Counted from the stretch's first letter, positions 1 to 9,425 are shown. The stretch is 27,495 bases of DNA from Isoetes engelmannii (GCA_011763485.2 JAANSK020077798.1:1-27495); one strand, 5' to 3'. The notes: a model not told the origin generated them from the letters alone. Program-made: numbers and translations.

Positions 1-2
1 AC

Positions 3-80
3 GAGATTATTGATACACAGGTCTTGTTGGAGATGACTGAGGAACAATTGGAGATTGTGCCGGAGGCTTTATTGCAATAG
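3..80 (+). CDS. C-terminal tail of an unknown reading frame (cut by window edge)
   Basis: The window opens inside a reading frame that runs without a stop from base 3 to a TAG at 78-80, giving about 25 residues. The peptide is acidic and leucine-rich and includes the run LLEMTEEQLEIVPEALL, which would suit an amphipathic helix. An AT-rich stretch that could be 3' untranslated sequence follows. It is too short to assign to a family. It could be the end of a host gene or of a mobile-element polyprotein. Confidence 0.3.
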   Translation, partial: EIIDTQVLLEMTEEQLEIVPEALLQ

Positions 81-330
81 TCTCGACAGCTAGACTTTTC
101 ATCTTCTAACAAAACTGCACAAAAAAGTTTTTTTATTTTTTTATTTCTTGTATGTTATTATCATTTTTCATTTTAATTCAGTTTCATTCGTCTAGAAAAA
201 TAGTCTGGCCTCGCCCATAGACCAAGACGCTTGCCATCGTCACACCCCATCGATGGAGGGGGGCAACAGGCCAAGAGCCTGACTAGGGACTCAACCTAGA
301 CTCTAAAAGACACAAAAAACCACAGCAGGA
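81..330. other. Non-coding stretch after the first reading frame
   Basis: No open frame of note. There is a T-rich run at 127-180 and a purine-rich patch at 254-264 (a G-rich run ahead of CAACAGG). The second could be the polypurine tract of an LTR element, but no matching LTR pair was seen, so this is only a possibility. Confidence 0.2.
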
Positions 331-337
331 AGGCAGT

Positions 338-472
338 AACCCTAAAAAACCAAGAAAGAGAACCCTAAAAACTGGACAGAACTAAAAAAAACATGCGCAG
401 AAAAAGAAGGCGCTTGGAAACTCACCGATTCAAAGCGCAAAATGAAATTTTCTGCCCTAAAAATATATATAG
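338..472 (+). promoter_or_regulatory. Promoter-like stretch: two teloboxes and a TATA-like run
   Basis: AACCCTAA (the plant telobox / interstitial telomere motif) occurs at 338-345 and 361-368, and a related CCCTAAA at 455-461 runs straight into the TATA-like AAATATATATAG at 461-472. Teloboxes near a TATA box are common in promoters of growth-related plant genes, and similar arrangements occur in LTRs. No gene is recognisable just downstream. The next structure is the palindrome cluster starting at 478, so what it drives, if anything, is unknown. Confidence 0.35.
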
Positions 473-477
473 AAAAC

Positions 478-756
478 TTCGCGTAAGCAAAAGAACGGGT
501 TCGCGTAAGCGAAAAAATTTTCACGTAAGCGAACCATTAGTTTCGCTTACGCGAAGTTTTTTTCGCGCGCCGCCACTTTTTTTCCGCCCGCCAAATTTTG
601 CATAAGCGGAATAACTGCTACGCTTACGCATAGCAGCTCCGCGTAAGGGAAATCAACATTCCGCTTACGCGAAAATTTTTGCTGCCTGTTTTGGCATTTT
701 TTTGCGTAAGCGAAAAAATGTTCGCGTAAACGAACCCGAGACTTCGCTTAAGCGAA
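478..756. repeat. Cluster of eleven 14-bp near-palindromes (TTCGCGTAAGCGAA type)
   Basis: The near-palindrome TTCGCGTAAGCGAA or its reverse complement TTCGCTTACGCGAA appears, exact or with one to a few changes, at about 478, 500, 520, 542, 599, 618, 637, 659, 702, 721 and 743. Both orientations are present, spacing is irregular (about 17 to 57 bp), and the text between copies is unrelated and often T-rich. The core is CGYNTANRCG flanked by TT and AA. This is not a simple tandem repeat, because only the palindromic unit is conserved. The arrangement would suit a bank of binding sites for a dimeric protein or a hairpin-rich transcript. Confidence 0.8.
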
Positions 757-864
757 CCTTTTTTTTTTTCGGCCGGCGAGCATAAAATACTTTTTATACG
801 TATTTTACTGTAAAATATATATTTTTGGACTTTATACGTCTGGAACTTAGCATTTATACATAAC
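757..864. other. AT-rich spacer
   Basis: A T-run at 758-769 is followed by a short GC patch and AT-rich sequence with TATACGT at two places. No coding signal is visible. Confidence 0.4.
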
Positions 865-1512
865 CTATCCCTGCTTGATAGTGTTGATGCAGAATGGATT
901 TGAAGTCACATGCTTCAGTTCTGTGAGATGAGTAAGGTACCCTCTCAATTCTGAAATACTGTCATTGATATCCACTTCCAACTTTTGCTTCCTCAAAAGA
1001 CTTGCTTCTGTATTTGCAGAATTAAAAAGCTTCTCAAGTCTCTGCATGTAATATGTCTCCATGGTCAGAGACATCTCCAAATCTTTTTTCAGATCTGAAT
1101 TTTGATCATTGTCCAATTCAAAAATAGATATCTTTAAATTCTCAACTTTTTTCCTGCTCTCTTCAAGCTCGGCACTAAATTTTTCATTAGATTTAGCTCC
1201 AGCAGCTAAATTAACCTCAATTGCATGCACCTCTTCAACCACTTGTGCCCTCTCATTTTCAAGATTATTTGTATTCAATTTGATCAACTCAAAATTCTCT
1301 TTCGAAGCAGACTAGTCTAATTTAGAGTGTTGTTTAGGAGTACCTTTGCTTGAATTTGCAACATGGACATCCCTTCCCTTAGAACTGTTTTGAACATCCT
1401 TCCCCTTAGACCTGCAATTTCTGTACCTCATTACGTGAGCTCCAAAAGATGCCCAGTTGATCTTGTGATTTTCGGGATTTGCAGCAGTCGAATCACAATT
1501 CTCCCAGATCAA
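865..1512 (-). CDS. Unassigned coiled-coil reading frame, broken
   Basis: Two consecutive open stretches share one frame on the minus strand: 1512-1312 (66 residues) and 1287-865 (140 residues). The first carries polar, lysine- and serine-rich sequence with two imperfect repeats of NSSKGRDV type. The second is a strongly charged helix with heptad-like spacing (for example ELEESRKKVENLKISIFEL), so a coiled coil is likely, ending in SNPFCINTIKQG. I do not recognise the family. It lies directly beyond the end of the copia fossil on the same strand, so it may be part of a mobile element or a displaced exon of a host gene. With no splice sites or homologue to anchor it, it is best treated as a decayed hypothetical protein. 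Confidence 0.35.
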
Positions 1513-1644
1513 AAAAGAGAAATACTAGAAAAGGGCGCGCGAGAACCAAGGCAAATGATTCTATGTAATAAATTATGACTGCTCGAATTTTAGGTGCTTT
1601 AGGTGCTTGGTGATGTCGCGCATTTTTGGGTACCACTACCAAAT

Positions 1645-4245
1645 TTACACCCCACCTAACATTAACAAATAACCAGGAATATCTCCACACCAATTTGCAT
1701 CACAATAACCTATCAATCTTAGATCTGTTGAATTGAATTCAATTCTAACATTTTTACTTCCTTTCAGATATCTTAATACCTGCTTAGCAGCCAACCAGTG
1801 CACCTTTTTAGGATTTTCACTATATCTACTTAACACATTTACTATGAAGGATATATTTGGTCAAGTATTGTTGGCAATGAACAATAAACTACCAATCAAT
1901 TGTATGTATGGCACTTCTGTCATTTCACTTTCTTCCTTCTCCATTTTTGAACATAAGGCCTTGAGATTTTGTTTCCTGGTATTATTGATGCCTTGACAGG
2001 ATTGCAATCTTCCAAATTGAACTTGTCTAGTACTGCCTCAATGTAATTTTCCTGAGATAGAGTTATTTTCCTGTTCTTTCTATCTCTTGTCACATTTATT
2101 CCCAAGAACTTTCTTAATTCCCCTAGATCTGACATCTTAAACTTATTCTTGAGAACATCCTTGCACTGATTTAGTATTTTTATACCGTTTCCTGCCATGA
2201 CACAATCAAAACATACAATGCTACGATGGAATATTCACCTGTTTCTTCAAATATGTAAACATTTCCATCATTATTCATTTTTCTAAACCTTTGCTCTGTC
2301 AAATATTTATCAATGCATTTGTACCACTGTCTTGGGGATTGTTTCAATCCATAAACTGCGTTTTTCAACTTCAGTACCTTATTTTTTTTCTTTCATATCC
2401 TGGTGCCTGTGCCATGTATATTTCTTCTTCTAAGTCTGCATTTAGGAAAGCTGTGCTCACATCCATGCGAGTCAATTCAAGGTCAAGTGCATTTGCCATT
2501 GCAATTATCATTCTGATGCTAGCCATCTTTAAAACTGGTAAAAAAATTTCCTCGTAATCAATTCCTCTTTTTTGTGAAAATCCCTGAGCTATTAACCTTG
2601 CTTTATGTTTTGGATTTCCATCAGCATCAAGCTTTAACTTATATACCCATTTATTTCCTACCACATTTTCCCCTTAGGTAGGTCAACCAGATCATATGAA
2701 GATGTTCTTTCAAATGACTCTATTTCTTGGTCCATTGCTGTTTTCCATTTATTTGCATCAATGGAGTTTACTGCTTCATTAAATGTTTCAGGTGTTCCAG
2801 CCTCCAAGATCATTAGGGCTTCTCCTTCAATTGCATGTTGCCTGTATACTCTGTTGCTTCTTCCATTGTCTCTTCTTCCATACACTTCAGTGTCAATGTT
2901 TACACTTTCCCTAAGTAGTTTACCTTCTGTCCTTCTTTGCTGATATTTTCAATAGGTTGCAATTCTATTTCTTCTTCATTTTTATTTTCTGCAACATTGT
3001 CTTCCCTTTGTCCACTTTTTGACTCAGAATCTTCCTCCTCTGATAATTCCATCTAGTTGTTATTTTCATCAAGCGCTTCTTTGTTATTCTTATCACCTTC
3101 AAGATCTGCAACTTGTTCAACTAATTTTCCTTTTGGTTTATACAACTCGTGTTCAACAAAAGTTACATCTCTGCTTATTATTATTTTTCCGTTAACTGGA
3201 TTGTAAAGCCTATAACCCTTTGAGTGTTCATCATATCCAACCAGACCAGATAAGTTATAGTCGACCTGTCATCTAATTTTTGGCTCAACTCCTCTGGTAC
3301 ATGTATATAACTAAGCATCCATATACCTTAAAAAACTCATAGTCTAGCACCTTGTTTGACCACAACTCCTCTGGAATTTTTTCATTTATGCTGACTGATG
3401 GTAGATAATTTTGTATAACAGCAGCTTTAACTGCCTCTTCCCATAAATAATTTGGCAACCCTGCATGTTTAATCATTGCTCTTACAACATTAAGTATTAT
3501 TTTATTTTTTCTTTCGGCCACTCCATTCTGCTGAGGAGTATAACTACATGTATATTGTCTTTTAATTCCTCTGTCTATGCAAAAACATTTAAACTTGGAG
3601 GATAAGTACTCACCTACTCTATCTGATATTACACACTTCATTTTTCGTCCTGTTGTGGACTTCACTTTAGCATCAAATATTTCGAATGCATCAAATGCCA
3701 AGTCCTTGCTCCTTAGTCAATATACTTGAGCTTTCCTGCTATAATCATCAATGAATGTTATAAAATACTTTTTTCTTATTATTCCAGTTATATTGAGGGA
3801 GGGGTCCACATAGATCTGTATGCACAAGATCTAGAATTCCATTTGCTCTTTTCTTTGCCTTTGAGAAAGGCAACCTGCAATGTTTTCCTAGCATACAGCC
3901 ATTACAAACATGATTCTCATTTTTATTGTTTTCTGACTCAATCAATCCTTGTTTCACCCATCATCTCAATATTTTTAACATTAGTATGTCAAATCCTTTC
4001 ATGCCATACTGTAGTGTTGGGTACTATGGTCAGATTTGCACTTCCTAAGAAATTTGAATTTAATCCATATAGATTGCCAACTCGTTTGCCAATAAACTTG
4101 CTTCATAGATCTTACAATCCAGTTGGTGAAAGGCCACTTTGAAACCCATGTCAACCAGTTGACAAACTGAAATTAGAATTCTTAGGAACACAAAAAACGT
4201 TCTTGAGATTCACAACTCTTCCTTCCAAGTCATATAGTTCGTGTA
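1645..4245 (-). mobile_element. Ty1/copia retrotransposon Pol fossil, broken
   Basis: This is a minus-strand remnant of a Ty1/copia polyprotein. In coding order the parts are: a pre-integrase zinc-binding segment (about 4245-3748, with CNGCMLGKHCRLPF and the integrase start HTDLCGPL), the integrase core (about 3701-3285, with PQQNGVAERKN, typical of copia), the linker and reverse transcriptase (about 2885-1920, with NKWVYKLKLDADG, KARLIAQGFSQ and the DVSTAFLN region), and the start of RNase H (about 1836-1690, with HWLAAKQVLRYLKGS). The domain order integrase then reverse transcriptase separates copia from gypsy. No flanking LTR pair or target duplication is visible, Gag and most of protease are absent, and roughly eight breaks interrupt the frame. 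It is an old, dead copy. Confidence 0.93.
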
Positions 4246-4249
4246 TTTA

Positions 4250-5180
4250 AAGACTTGAAGGGCAAAGTCCAAGTGAGAATCTAGCTATTCTAGAAGCGAT
4301 ATGCGCTATTTATGTTAACATGTATTTTACGTATGCGCTTCAGGGAAATTACATACGCGGCATGTGGTGGTTCTTTCCTTGTCTATATGTATTTCTTGCT
4401 TTTTGGATCCCTAATGGGCTCAATGCATTTTGTGCAGATATCCTACATGATTTTACAAAATGTACGTCCTGTTACACATTACATATTTTGCAAAAAATTG
4501 TGATATAACCTGTAGTTATTAGTGTCACTTCTATCCCGTTCTTTAAAACACAAGTGTCTCCAATAAATGCCTTGGATATAAGCTTATTCGCTCAATTTCT
4601 TAATATATGAAGAACTAGCAAATATGAAAAGATTTCGACATCACCTTGCACATAATGAACTAATATGGAGCATTACCGAGAAGGCGTTTTTGCAATTGGA
4701 GAACGTGAAATGTGAATGAATGCCAATACTTTGTACCATTTTAAACCACTATAGTTTTGATTGTCATAATCCACATGGCACCTATAAGTATTGCGTGTAC
4801 ATTTATGTTATTGACTATTATTTTTCTATATGAATGTTTTGTCTAGGTCTAAACCATCGTGCTCATGCCGGTTGTTGTAGCATGAATGTCGGGTAAACGC
4901 CAATAATGCAGGCTAAATGCCAAGAATGTTGAGTGTAGAGAAAAAAAAAATCGTGGAAATGAAAGTTACCTTGTATCACAATATGAGTGGTCACTTTGGG
5001 AGGATTAGGATTGCAACTAATACGTGTTGAGAGCATGACTAAGCACGTTTGAGATAACACTTGAAAATGTACAACATGGAAACCAGGTTGTTCATTTTGT
5101 CGTCACTGGAATGGAAGTAGGCCCTACTCATTACGCGCAACAGTTAAAAAGTCTAGGTATTAAGTAGATTCCGGTTTCCA
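4250..5180. other. Intergenic stretch without recognisable genes
   Basis: Only short, unconvincing open frames occur on either strand, none with a family motif. Base composition is AT-rich, with an A-run at 4943-4952. No repeat with another part of the window was noticed. Confidence 0.5.
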
Positions 5181-5183
5181 TGT

Positions 5184-5286
5184 TATAGGGAACTGAGATT
5201 GGTCGCAGCATTCCACAACCTCAAAAAGACCCGCTCTCGGCTGCCACAAGTCTCAAGACCTCGCTTCCAATCTCCGTTCCCCTATA
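5184..5286. repeat. Inverted repeat / hairpin
   Basis: TATAGGGAACTGAGATTGG at 5184-5202 is mirrored by CCAATCTCCGTTCCCCTATA at 5267-5286, which pair with one mismatch and one extra base. The arms enclose about 64 bp. It could be a small MITE remnant or a stem-loop. No clear target duplication was found. Confidence 0.55.
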
Positions 5287-5481
5287 CATTGACAGTTAAG
5301 AAGTGGGAAAGTTTTTTTTAGACGTTTGTGATGTAAATGTGTATACTTGCACTATGTGATTACCCTTGCATATCCGATTGGACTATGCGAGTGGACTGTT
5401 ATCACATAGAGTTAAGCTGTACTTCTCGTTGACAATGAATAGAAATATCCTTCAATTTAAAAAAAAAATGATGTTTTCATA

Positions 5482-5544
5482 CCACTGAAAGACTGACACG
5501 TGGCTGGTGATTTTTCTCTATCCACTGAAAGACTGACACGTGGC
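5482..5544 (+). promoter_or_regulatory. 40-bp direct duplication carrying two ABRE/G-box sites
   Basis: CCACTGAAAGACTGACACGTGGC occurs at 5482-5504 and again, identical, at 5522-5544, exactly 40 bp apart. Each copy contains ACACGTGGC (5496-5504 and 5536-5544), the strong form of the abscisic-acid response element with a CACGTG G-box core recognised by plant bZIP and bHLH factors. The pair sits about 215-260 bp upstream of the ATG at 5757, a reasonable position for a proximal promoter of the exostosin-like gene. Two ABREs in close array are the usual minimum for ABA responsiveness in plants, so stress or ABA control is a fair inference. Confidence 0.55.
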
Positions 5545-5756
5545 GTGTGAATTTTTGTCTCCTTCCGGGGTGTCTTTCTTTCTCTGATCCGCAGACGAAC
5601 TGCCGTCGGTTTTTGGCTTCCTTTGTTTTTGGATTTCTAGTATTCATATGTATCTTGTGATGACAAACGTGGCGGTGTGTGCAGAATTAGGCAGTTACTG
5701 CAGAAAAATGAAAAGCAAAATTTTGTTGCCATTGCAAGATCTTACAGCTGATCGGA

Positions 5757-6887
5757 GTGATGTTGTGTATACTCGGAATGATGCTAACCGTGGAATTTAG
5801 TCGTAATTCAATTCCCTGGCATGCTAACAAGGTGTGGCATTATCCATCCCTTTTTCCACTCTGTACCATGGATGCATGCTTCAATTTCTCACGTTGCATT
5901 TCTGCAAAGGAGCTTCTCATCTACACTTACTCTTCTTTCCCTGCTCTAGAAGCATCCCCTTGGTTTACTTCTGATCCATCTAAAGTCTGCCTTTTTGTTT
6001 TCGCTGCGACCGATAAGAATAAAATTCAGCCCAAAAATCTACCCTTCTGGAATGGTGGATTCAACCATGTTATCATGACTTATGTTGATAAATGGCAGCA
6101 AACTGGAATTCATCCTACCCACATAGGAAAAGCCTCTATTCTCAGCACTGAACTACATCAAACAACTTACAGGCCTGGTTTTGATGTATCCATGCCACTT
6201 CCTGCAATTTGGTATTTTGCTGACCTGCAGATCCAACATCCTCTTACCAGAAAATACCTGGCCACTTTTAAAGGCTCCACATATCTGAACTTTGGAGCAA
6301 CAAAGTATTTTGGCTATGAAGAGGGTACTCTCAGAAATGCCCCTGCTTTTAGATCCTTGCATAATGGCAAGGATGTCATTGTTGTATTAAGTTGTCGCCA
6401 GTCAACAAATCAGAAAATCAGAAAATGGTTTCCTTCTTCTGCAAAAAAGTGTCATGAAGATGAAGTGTTATTTGATCAATATGATTACAAAGAGCTTATG
6501 AATACTACTTTCGGGCTCGCGCCGGCCGGACGGTCGCCATCATCTTATAGATTTGTAGAAATTCTAAGTGCTGGTGCCATTCCTGTGCTGATTTGTGATA
6601 ATTATGTTCATCCATTTGATACTCTTGTTTAGTGGCACCATTGTTTGCTGCAGTTTCCTTCTGATCAAGTGCATAGGATTGTTGAAGTGTTGAGATCTAT
6701 GACAGCTTCTGAGGTCTTGGAGAGGCAGAAATATTGCCTGTTTGTTTACCATGAATTCCTCAGAAATGATTTTGTGTTGCTAAGATCCATTGTTTCCTCC
6801 TTAAAATTGCGTTTCGATGGCATAATTCCTGCAATGTTGGATGGCCTTCATTGGCCCATCTACAATGGATCTAGTTTTTTAACATAA
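5757..6887 (+). pseudogene. Exostosin-family (EXT-like GT47) glycosyltransferase gene with one in-frame stop
   Basis: A single uninterrupted exon of 291 codons ends at TAG 6630-6632; the same frame then stays open to TAA 6885-6887, about 376 residues in all. The protein matches the exostosin (GT47) domain and looks closer to animal-type EXT than to most plant GT47s: MDACFNFSRC at residues 38-47, TSDPSKVCLF at 71-80, LPFWNGGFNH at 95-104, then FDVSMPLP, HNGKDVIVVLS, YDYKELMNTTFGLAPAGR and SYRFVEILSAGAIPVLICD. After the TAG comes FPSDQVHRIVEVLRSM, the normal continuation of the fold, so the stop lies inside the catalytic domain where family members have a sense codon. GT47 enzymes are Golgi sugar transferases of cell-wall or glycan synthesis. 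No convincing signal anchor is visible; the N-terminus has only a short hydrophobic MMLCILGMML, so an upstream exon may be missing. A recent nonsense change (perhaps CAG to TAG) or a sequence error fits best. Confidence 0.82.
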
Positions 6888-7116
6888 CGTTCCAATGCAA
6901 AATGTAAATTTCGCTTTGATCGGGTAGCGGCCCAGCAAATCCGGTAGATGAACTGCCATGAATTTTGTCTTCTTCTACTCCATTTTACCAAAATCTGCGT
7001 CTTCTATTGATTGCGTCTTTGGCATTATATGAATAAGCATTCAATGCAGCTCCCTTTCGGCATTGGGTCATAAGGTTATTTGCATATCATAGACACTATC
7101 ATAGACACTATTACAA
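6888..7116. other. Spacer between the exostosin-like gene and the PPR fragment
   Basis: No coding signal. ATCATAGACACT is duplicated at about 7086-7108. Confidence 0.4.
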
Positions 7117-7388
7117 AGCCAAGCTAATATTCTTGGCCTTAATCATTTTGGCAATCAAATGGCCCTCGAATTGTATTCTAATGTGGACCTTTTTGGTGTG
7201 AAATGTAATTCATATGAATATGTGGCTTCTCTAAAGAAAGCATGAACAATAAAAAAAGTTCCTCACGATGGGGAGATTTCTCCATGAACAAATTACGGAA
7301 TGGGAGCTGCAACCAAGATGTGGTTGTTGGAGCCACTTTGATCCATATGTATTCCAAATGTGGGGGTTTTGAAGAGGCTTGAACATGC
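7117..7388 (+). pseudogene. Pentatricopeptide repeat (PPR, PLS-type) gene fragment
   Basis: Translated pieces match consecutive PPR repeats in order. One frame gives ILGLNHFGNQMALELYSNV, then FGVKCNSYEYVASLKKA up to TGA 7243-7245. Another frame gives GRFLHEQITEW (about 7269-7303). A third gives CNQDVVVGATLIHMYSKCG and GFEEA (about 7310-7381). These are the hallmarks of plant PLS-class PPR proteins (LxxYSxM, VxxLKAC, GRxLHxQI, DVVVGxxLIxMYSKCG), which bind organellar RNA for editing or processing. At least two frame changes and a stop lie within 270 bp, and no start or upstream repeats are present. It is a short dead fragment of a normally long gene (usually 500-900 residues). Confidence 0.8.
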
Positions 7389-7420
7389 ACTACTTTTAAC
7401 AATTTATTAAATCTAAATAT

Positions 7421-7658
7421 AGTGTCATTTTTGTTTTTGTTTTTGTTTTTTTAAGGGCGACAATCTATGATCATGGAAAACTCAAGATACATACAAAGGG
7501 ACTGTGCTATAGGACTCAAAACCTAGTGGCACAAAATAATCCACTAAACAAAACCAACCATTCACAGTATATAATCAAACTCCTGTGCCACCTTGAGGTG
7601 TTTAATGGCCTTATCACAGTCCACATGTTCTACCACATCTAGATGATCATCAATTGAC
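7421..7658 (-). mobile_element. Possible retroposon (LINE-like) 3' end with A-rich tail
   Basis: Read on the minus strand, a short open segment (including KHLKVAQEFDYIL then a stop) is followed by about 160 bp of non-coding sequence and an A-rich tail of AAAAAC units (plus strand GTTTTT repeats at 7425-7452). That is the look of a LINE or processed-copy 3' end inserted on the minus strand. Its other side abuts the Helitron terminus at 7660. No protein family is recognisable and no target duplication was found, so the call is tentative. Confidence 0.35.
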
Positions 7659-7659
7659 A

Positions 7660-7830
7660 CTAGAAACGTGTGCCCGACGATGCCGGGCATTAATCGTGGA
7701 TGTCTAGAATGGGGTACACGTGACGGTCTTTCAACCCTTCAACCCTAACATAATAGTTATCGCATGTCCTTGGGACGCTGCCTTTGTGGTGCGACATTAA
7801 AATATTCTTCCTTCCTTCCTTCCTTCCTTT
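7660..7830 (-). mobile_element. Helitron 3' terminus (non-autonomous), minus strand
   Basis: On the minus strand the sequence ends in a GC-rich hairpin TGCCCGGC-ATC-GTCGGGCA (stem 8 bp, loop 3) followed by CACGTTT and CTAG at 7663-7660, with T as the next base. A short hairpin about ten bases before a terminal CTRR followed by T is the defining 3' end of Helitrons, rolling-circle DNA transposons that insert between A and T. A second copy of the same end is at 25301-25337 on the plus strand. The 5' end (expected TC) is not identified, so the true extent to the right is unknown. No Rep/helicase is present. Confidence 0.7.
7805..7828. repeat. (CTTC)n microsatellite
   Basis: Five to six CTTC units follow ACATTAAAATATT. 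A similar leader precedes the longer CTTC tract at 16741, which suggests that the two tracts belong to one dispersed repeat. Confidence 0.85.
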
Positions 7831-7916
7831 AATAGAAAAACCAAGGTGGTGCAACGCTTTAGTTAAAAATAGAAAAACCAAGGTGGCGCAACCCTTTGCA
7901 TAAATAGAAAAACCAG
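7831..7916 (+). repeat. Tandem repeat, unit about 36 bp, 2.4 copies
   Basis: Units start with AATAGAAAAACCAAGGTGG at 7831-7867 and 7868-7902, then a partial copy at 7903-7916. The first two differ at a few positions and by two bases in length. They lie directly beside the CTTC tract and probably belong to the same mobile element. Confidence 0.85.
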
Positions 7917-9385
7917 TTTCCACTTAAACCAATATCTTGCAAAACAAATTTCCATGTGGATTATGTCGACAAAGGAATGGAATTAATGCATATTTAGTTT
8001 GAAAACATGTTTTTTCAAGGAGGGGAAAAGCAAGGTGTATTGTGTTGAAAATCAATTTGCATTAAGCTATTGCTTTGCCAATATAGGTACAATTCATTGA
8101 TTGATAAGAATCTTATTATACTGATTGTAAAATGTAGAGTTAAAAGTCATAAACTCCCTACATAATTATATGAATCCACAATATAGCAAAGGCTGCAACA
8201 TCTAACAAATATTTGCAAATAGGCTCTATAATGTCCAATCAAATGCATTCACTAAAGGCTGCCGCTTTATCTTAATTCCAAGTCTTCATCTACAAAAAAC
8301 TTATCTTCCTTACTTCCACTATGCAAGCAACGGCAATAAAATTCCTTCCAGGAACAACATGGCTAAGTATGAATTGTCCAGCATATGAAATGCAGCATCT
8401 ATATGACTGGTTAGACCTTTGGACATTCTGTGCTTGGATATTGAAGATAATAATAAGCATTTCTACCAAAATTATTTGGAACAAACATACATCTGCGAAA
8501 GAGATAGCATAATCAACATTGAAATATCTTTTTTATTATGATGGAATTGGGTAGATACATAATCCACAGTCATAAAATAGCAGCAATTAGCTATGCGCCT
8601 TTTTGGAAATGCCACTTCAAAGCCAGTTATTAAAGAACATCATGGTTCTAGTTGGAACACAACCCTGTACACTATGTTTGTTTTAACAGAAAAGATTACT
8701 AACCCAGAAAGCCAAAATGATATAATCATCACCAGTGGGCTTCTGCATGTCTCAAATCTCTCCCATTGGTCTTTTACTTAGACCTTACTAAAGCATCTGA
8801 CTTCGCTTTGAGAGGATAAATGCAAAGAAATGTGCTGTGATCATCCAATGAAATACTTGGACAGTGAAATGGCATGGGCGTGTTAAAAATTCAAAGCATA
8901 GTAGCTCCAAAGGTTGGATTGCTCGAAACTTTACTACTGCAGTTCCAGTGGGAAACAACACTACACAATTTTATTTTTCTTCAAACCTGAACAGTGAACC
9001 ACTTCCTCTCCATGTAGCTTCAACGGCTGCAAGTGTAGAACTTCCTTCAAATAAGTGAATATCTGGGTGACTACTGGTTTGGTCAAACCATCTGTAGTTC
9101 ACACTCTAGCTTATGGTATTCAAATATCCAATGTTTTGATAGAGGATGTTGTTTCTGCAAATTCTGAATGAGACTGGATCAGAGAAAAGAGAAAAAGTTA
9201 CTTGTATCCATGGAATGTAACCAAAAACATGCAAGCTATGGAGAAGTGGAGCTTGTGGCTATGGAGTATGGAAGCCTTCAAATTCTGCTATAAAGCACAA
9301 AAATGTAGAAAGAGACGCTTGGGTTGTACTTCTAAAAGCTGTAGAAGGGCATTTATCTGGTTACAATCACACTCCTACATTAAGC
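7917..9385. other. Stretch without a recognisable gene
   Basis: AT-rich sequence. Two plus-strand frames read like coding text but match no family I know: 8593-8781 (62 residues, starting MRLFGNATSKP) and 8864-9058 (64 residues, beginning at GTG, ending ASVELPSNK). The reverse strand of the second is also open, so neither direction is favoured. They may be decayed exons. Confidence 0.3.
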
Positions 9386-9425
9386 AAAAACATAAAGAAT
9401 AGAAGAAAAACATAAAGAATAGAAG
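9386..9425 (+). repeat. 20-bp tandem duplication
   Basis: AAAAACATAAAGAATAGAAG occurs twice head to tail (9386-9405, 9406-9425) without differences, indicating recent slippage or duplication. Confidence 0.9.

Noticed and set aside
393-605. Open frames across the palindrome cluster (both strands)
   Set aside because: Openness comes from the repeated CGCGTAAGCGAA text; the peptides are arginine/phenylalanine-rich and have no motif.
478-756. CRISPR-like array
   Set aside because: Repeats are only 14 bp, occur in both orientations and have irregular intervals; the DNA is eukaryotic.
6630-6632. TAG in the exostosin-like frame as part of a splice acceptor (TTGTTTAG)
   Set aside because: The text just before it is conserved coding sequence of the family (VHPFDTLV), so no intron can end there without removing the domain. 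Read-through was also considered but has no supporting signal.
8593-9058. Two plus-strand frames as a host gene
   Set aside because: No recognisable domain, no clear splice sites linking them, and one is also open on the other strand.
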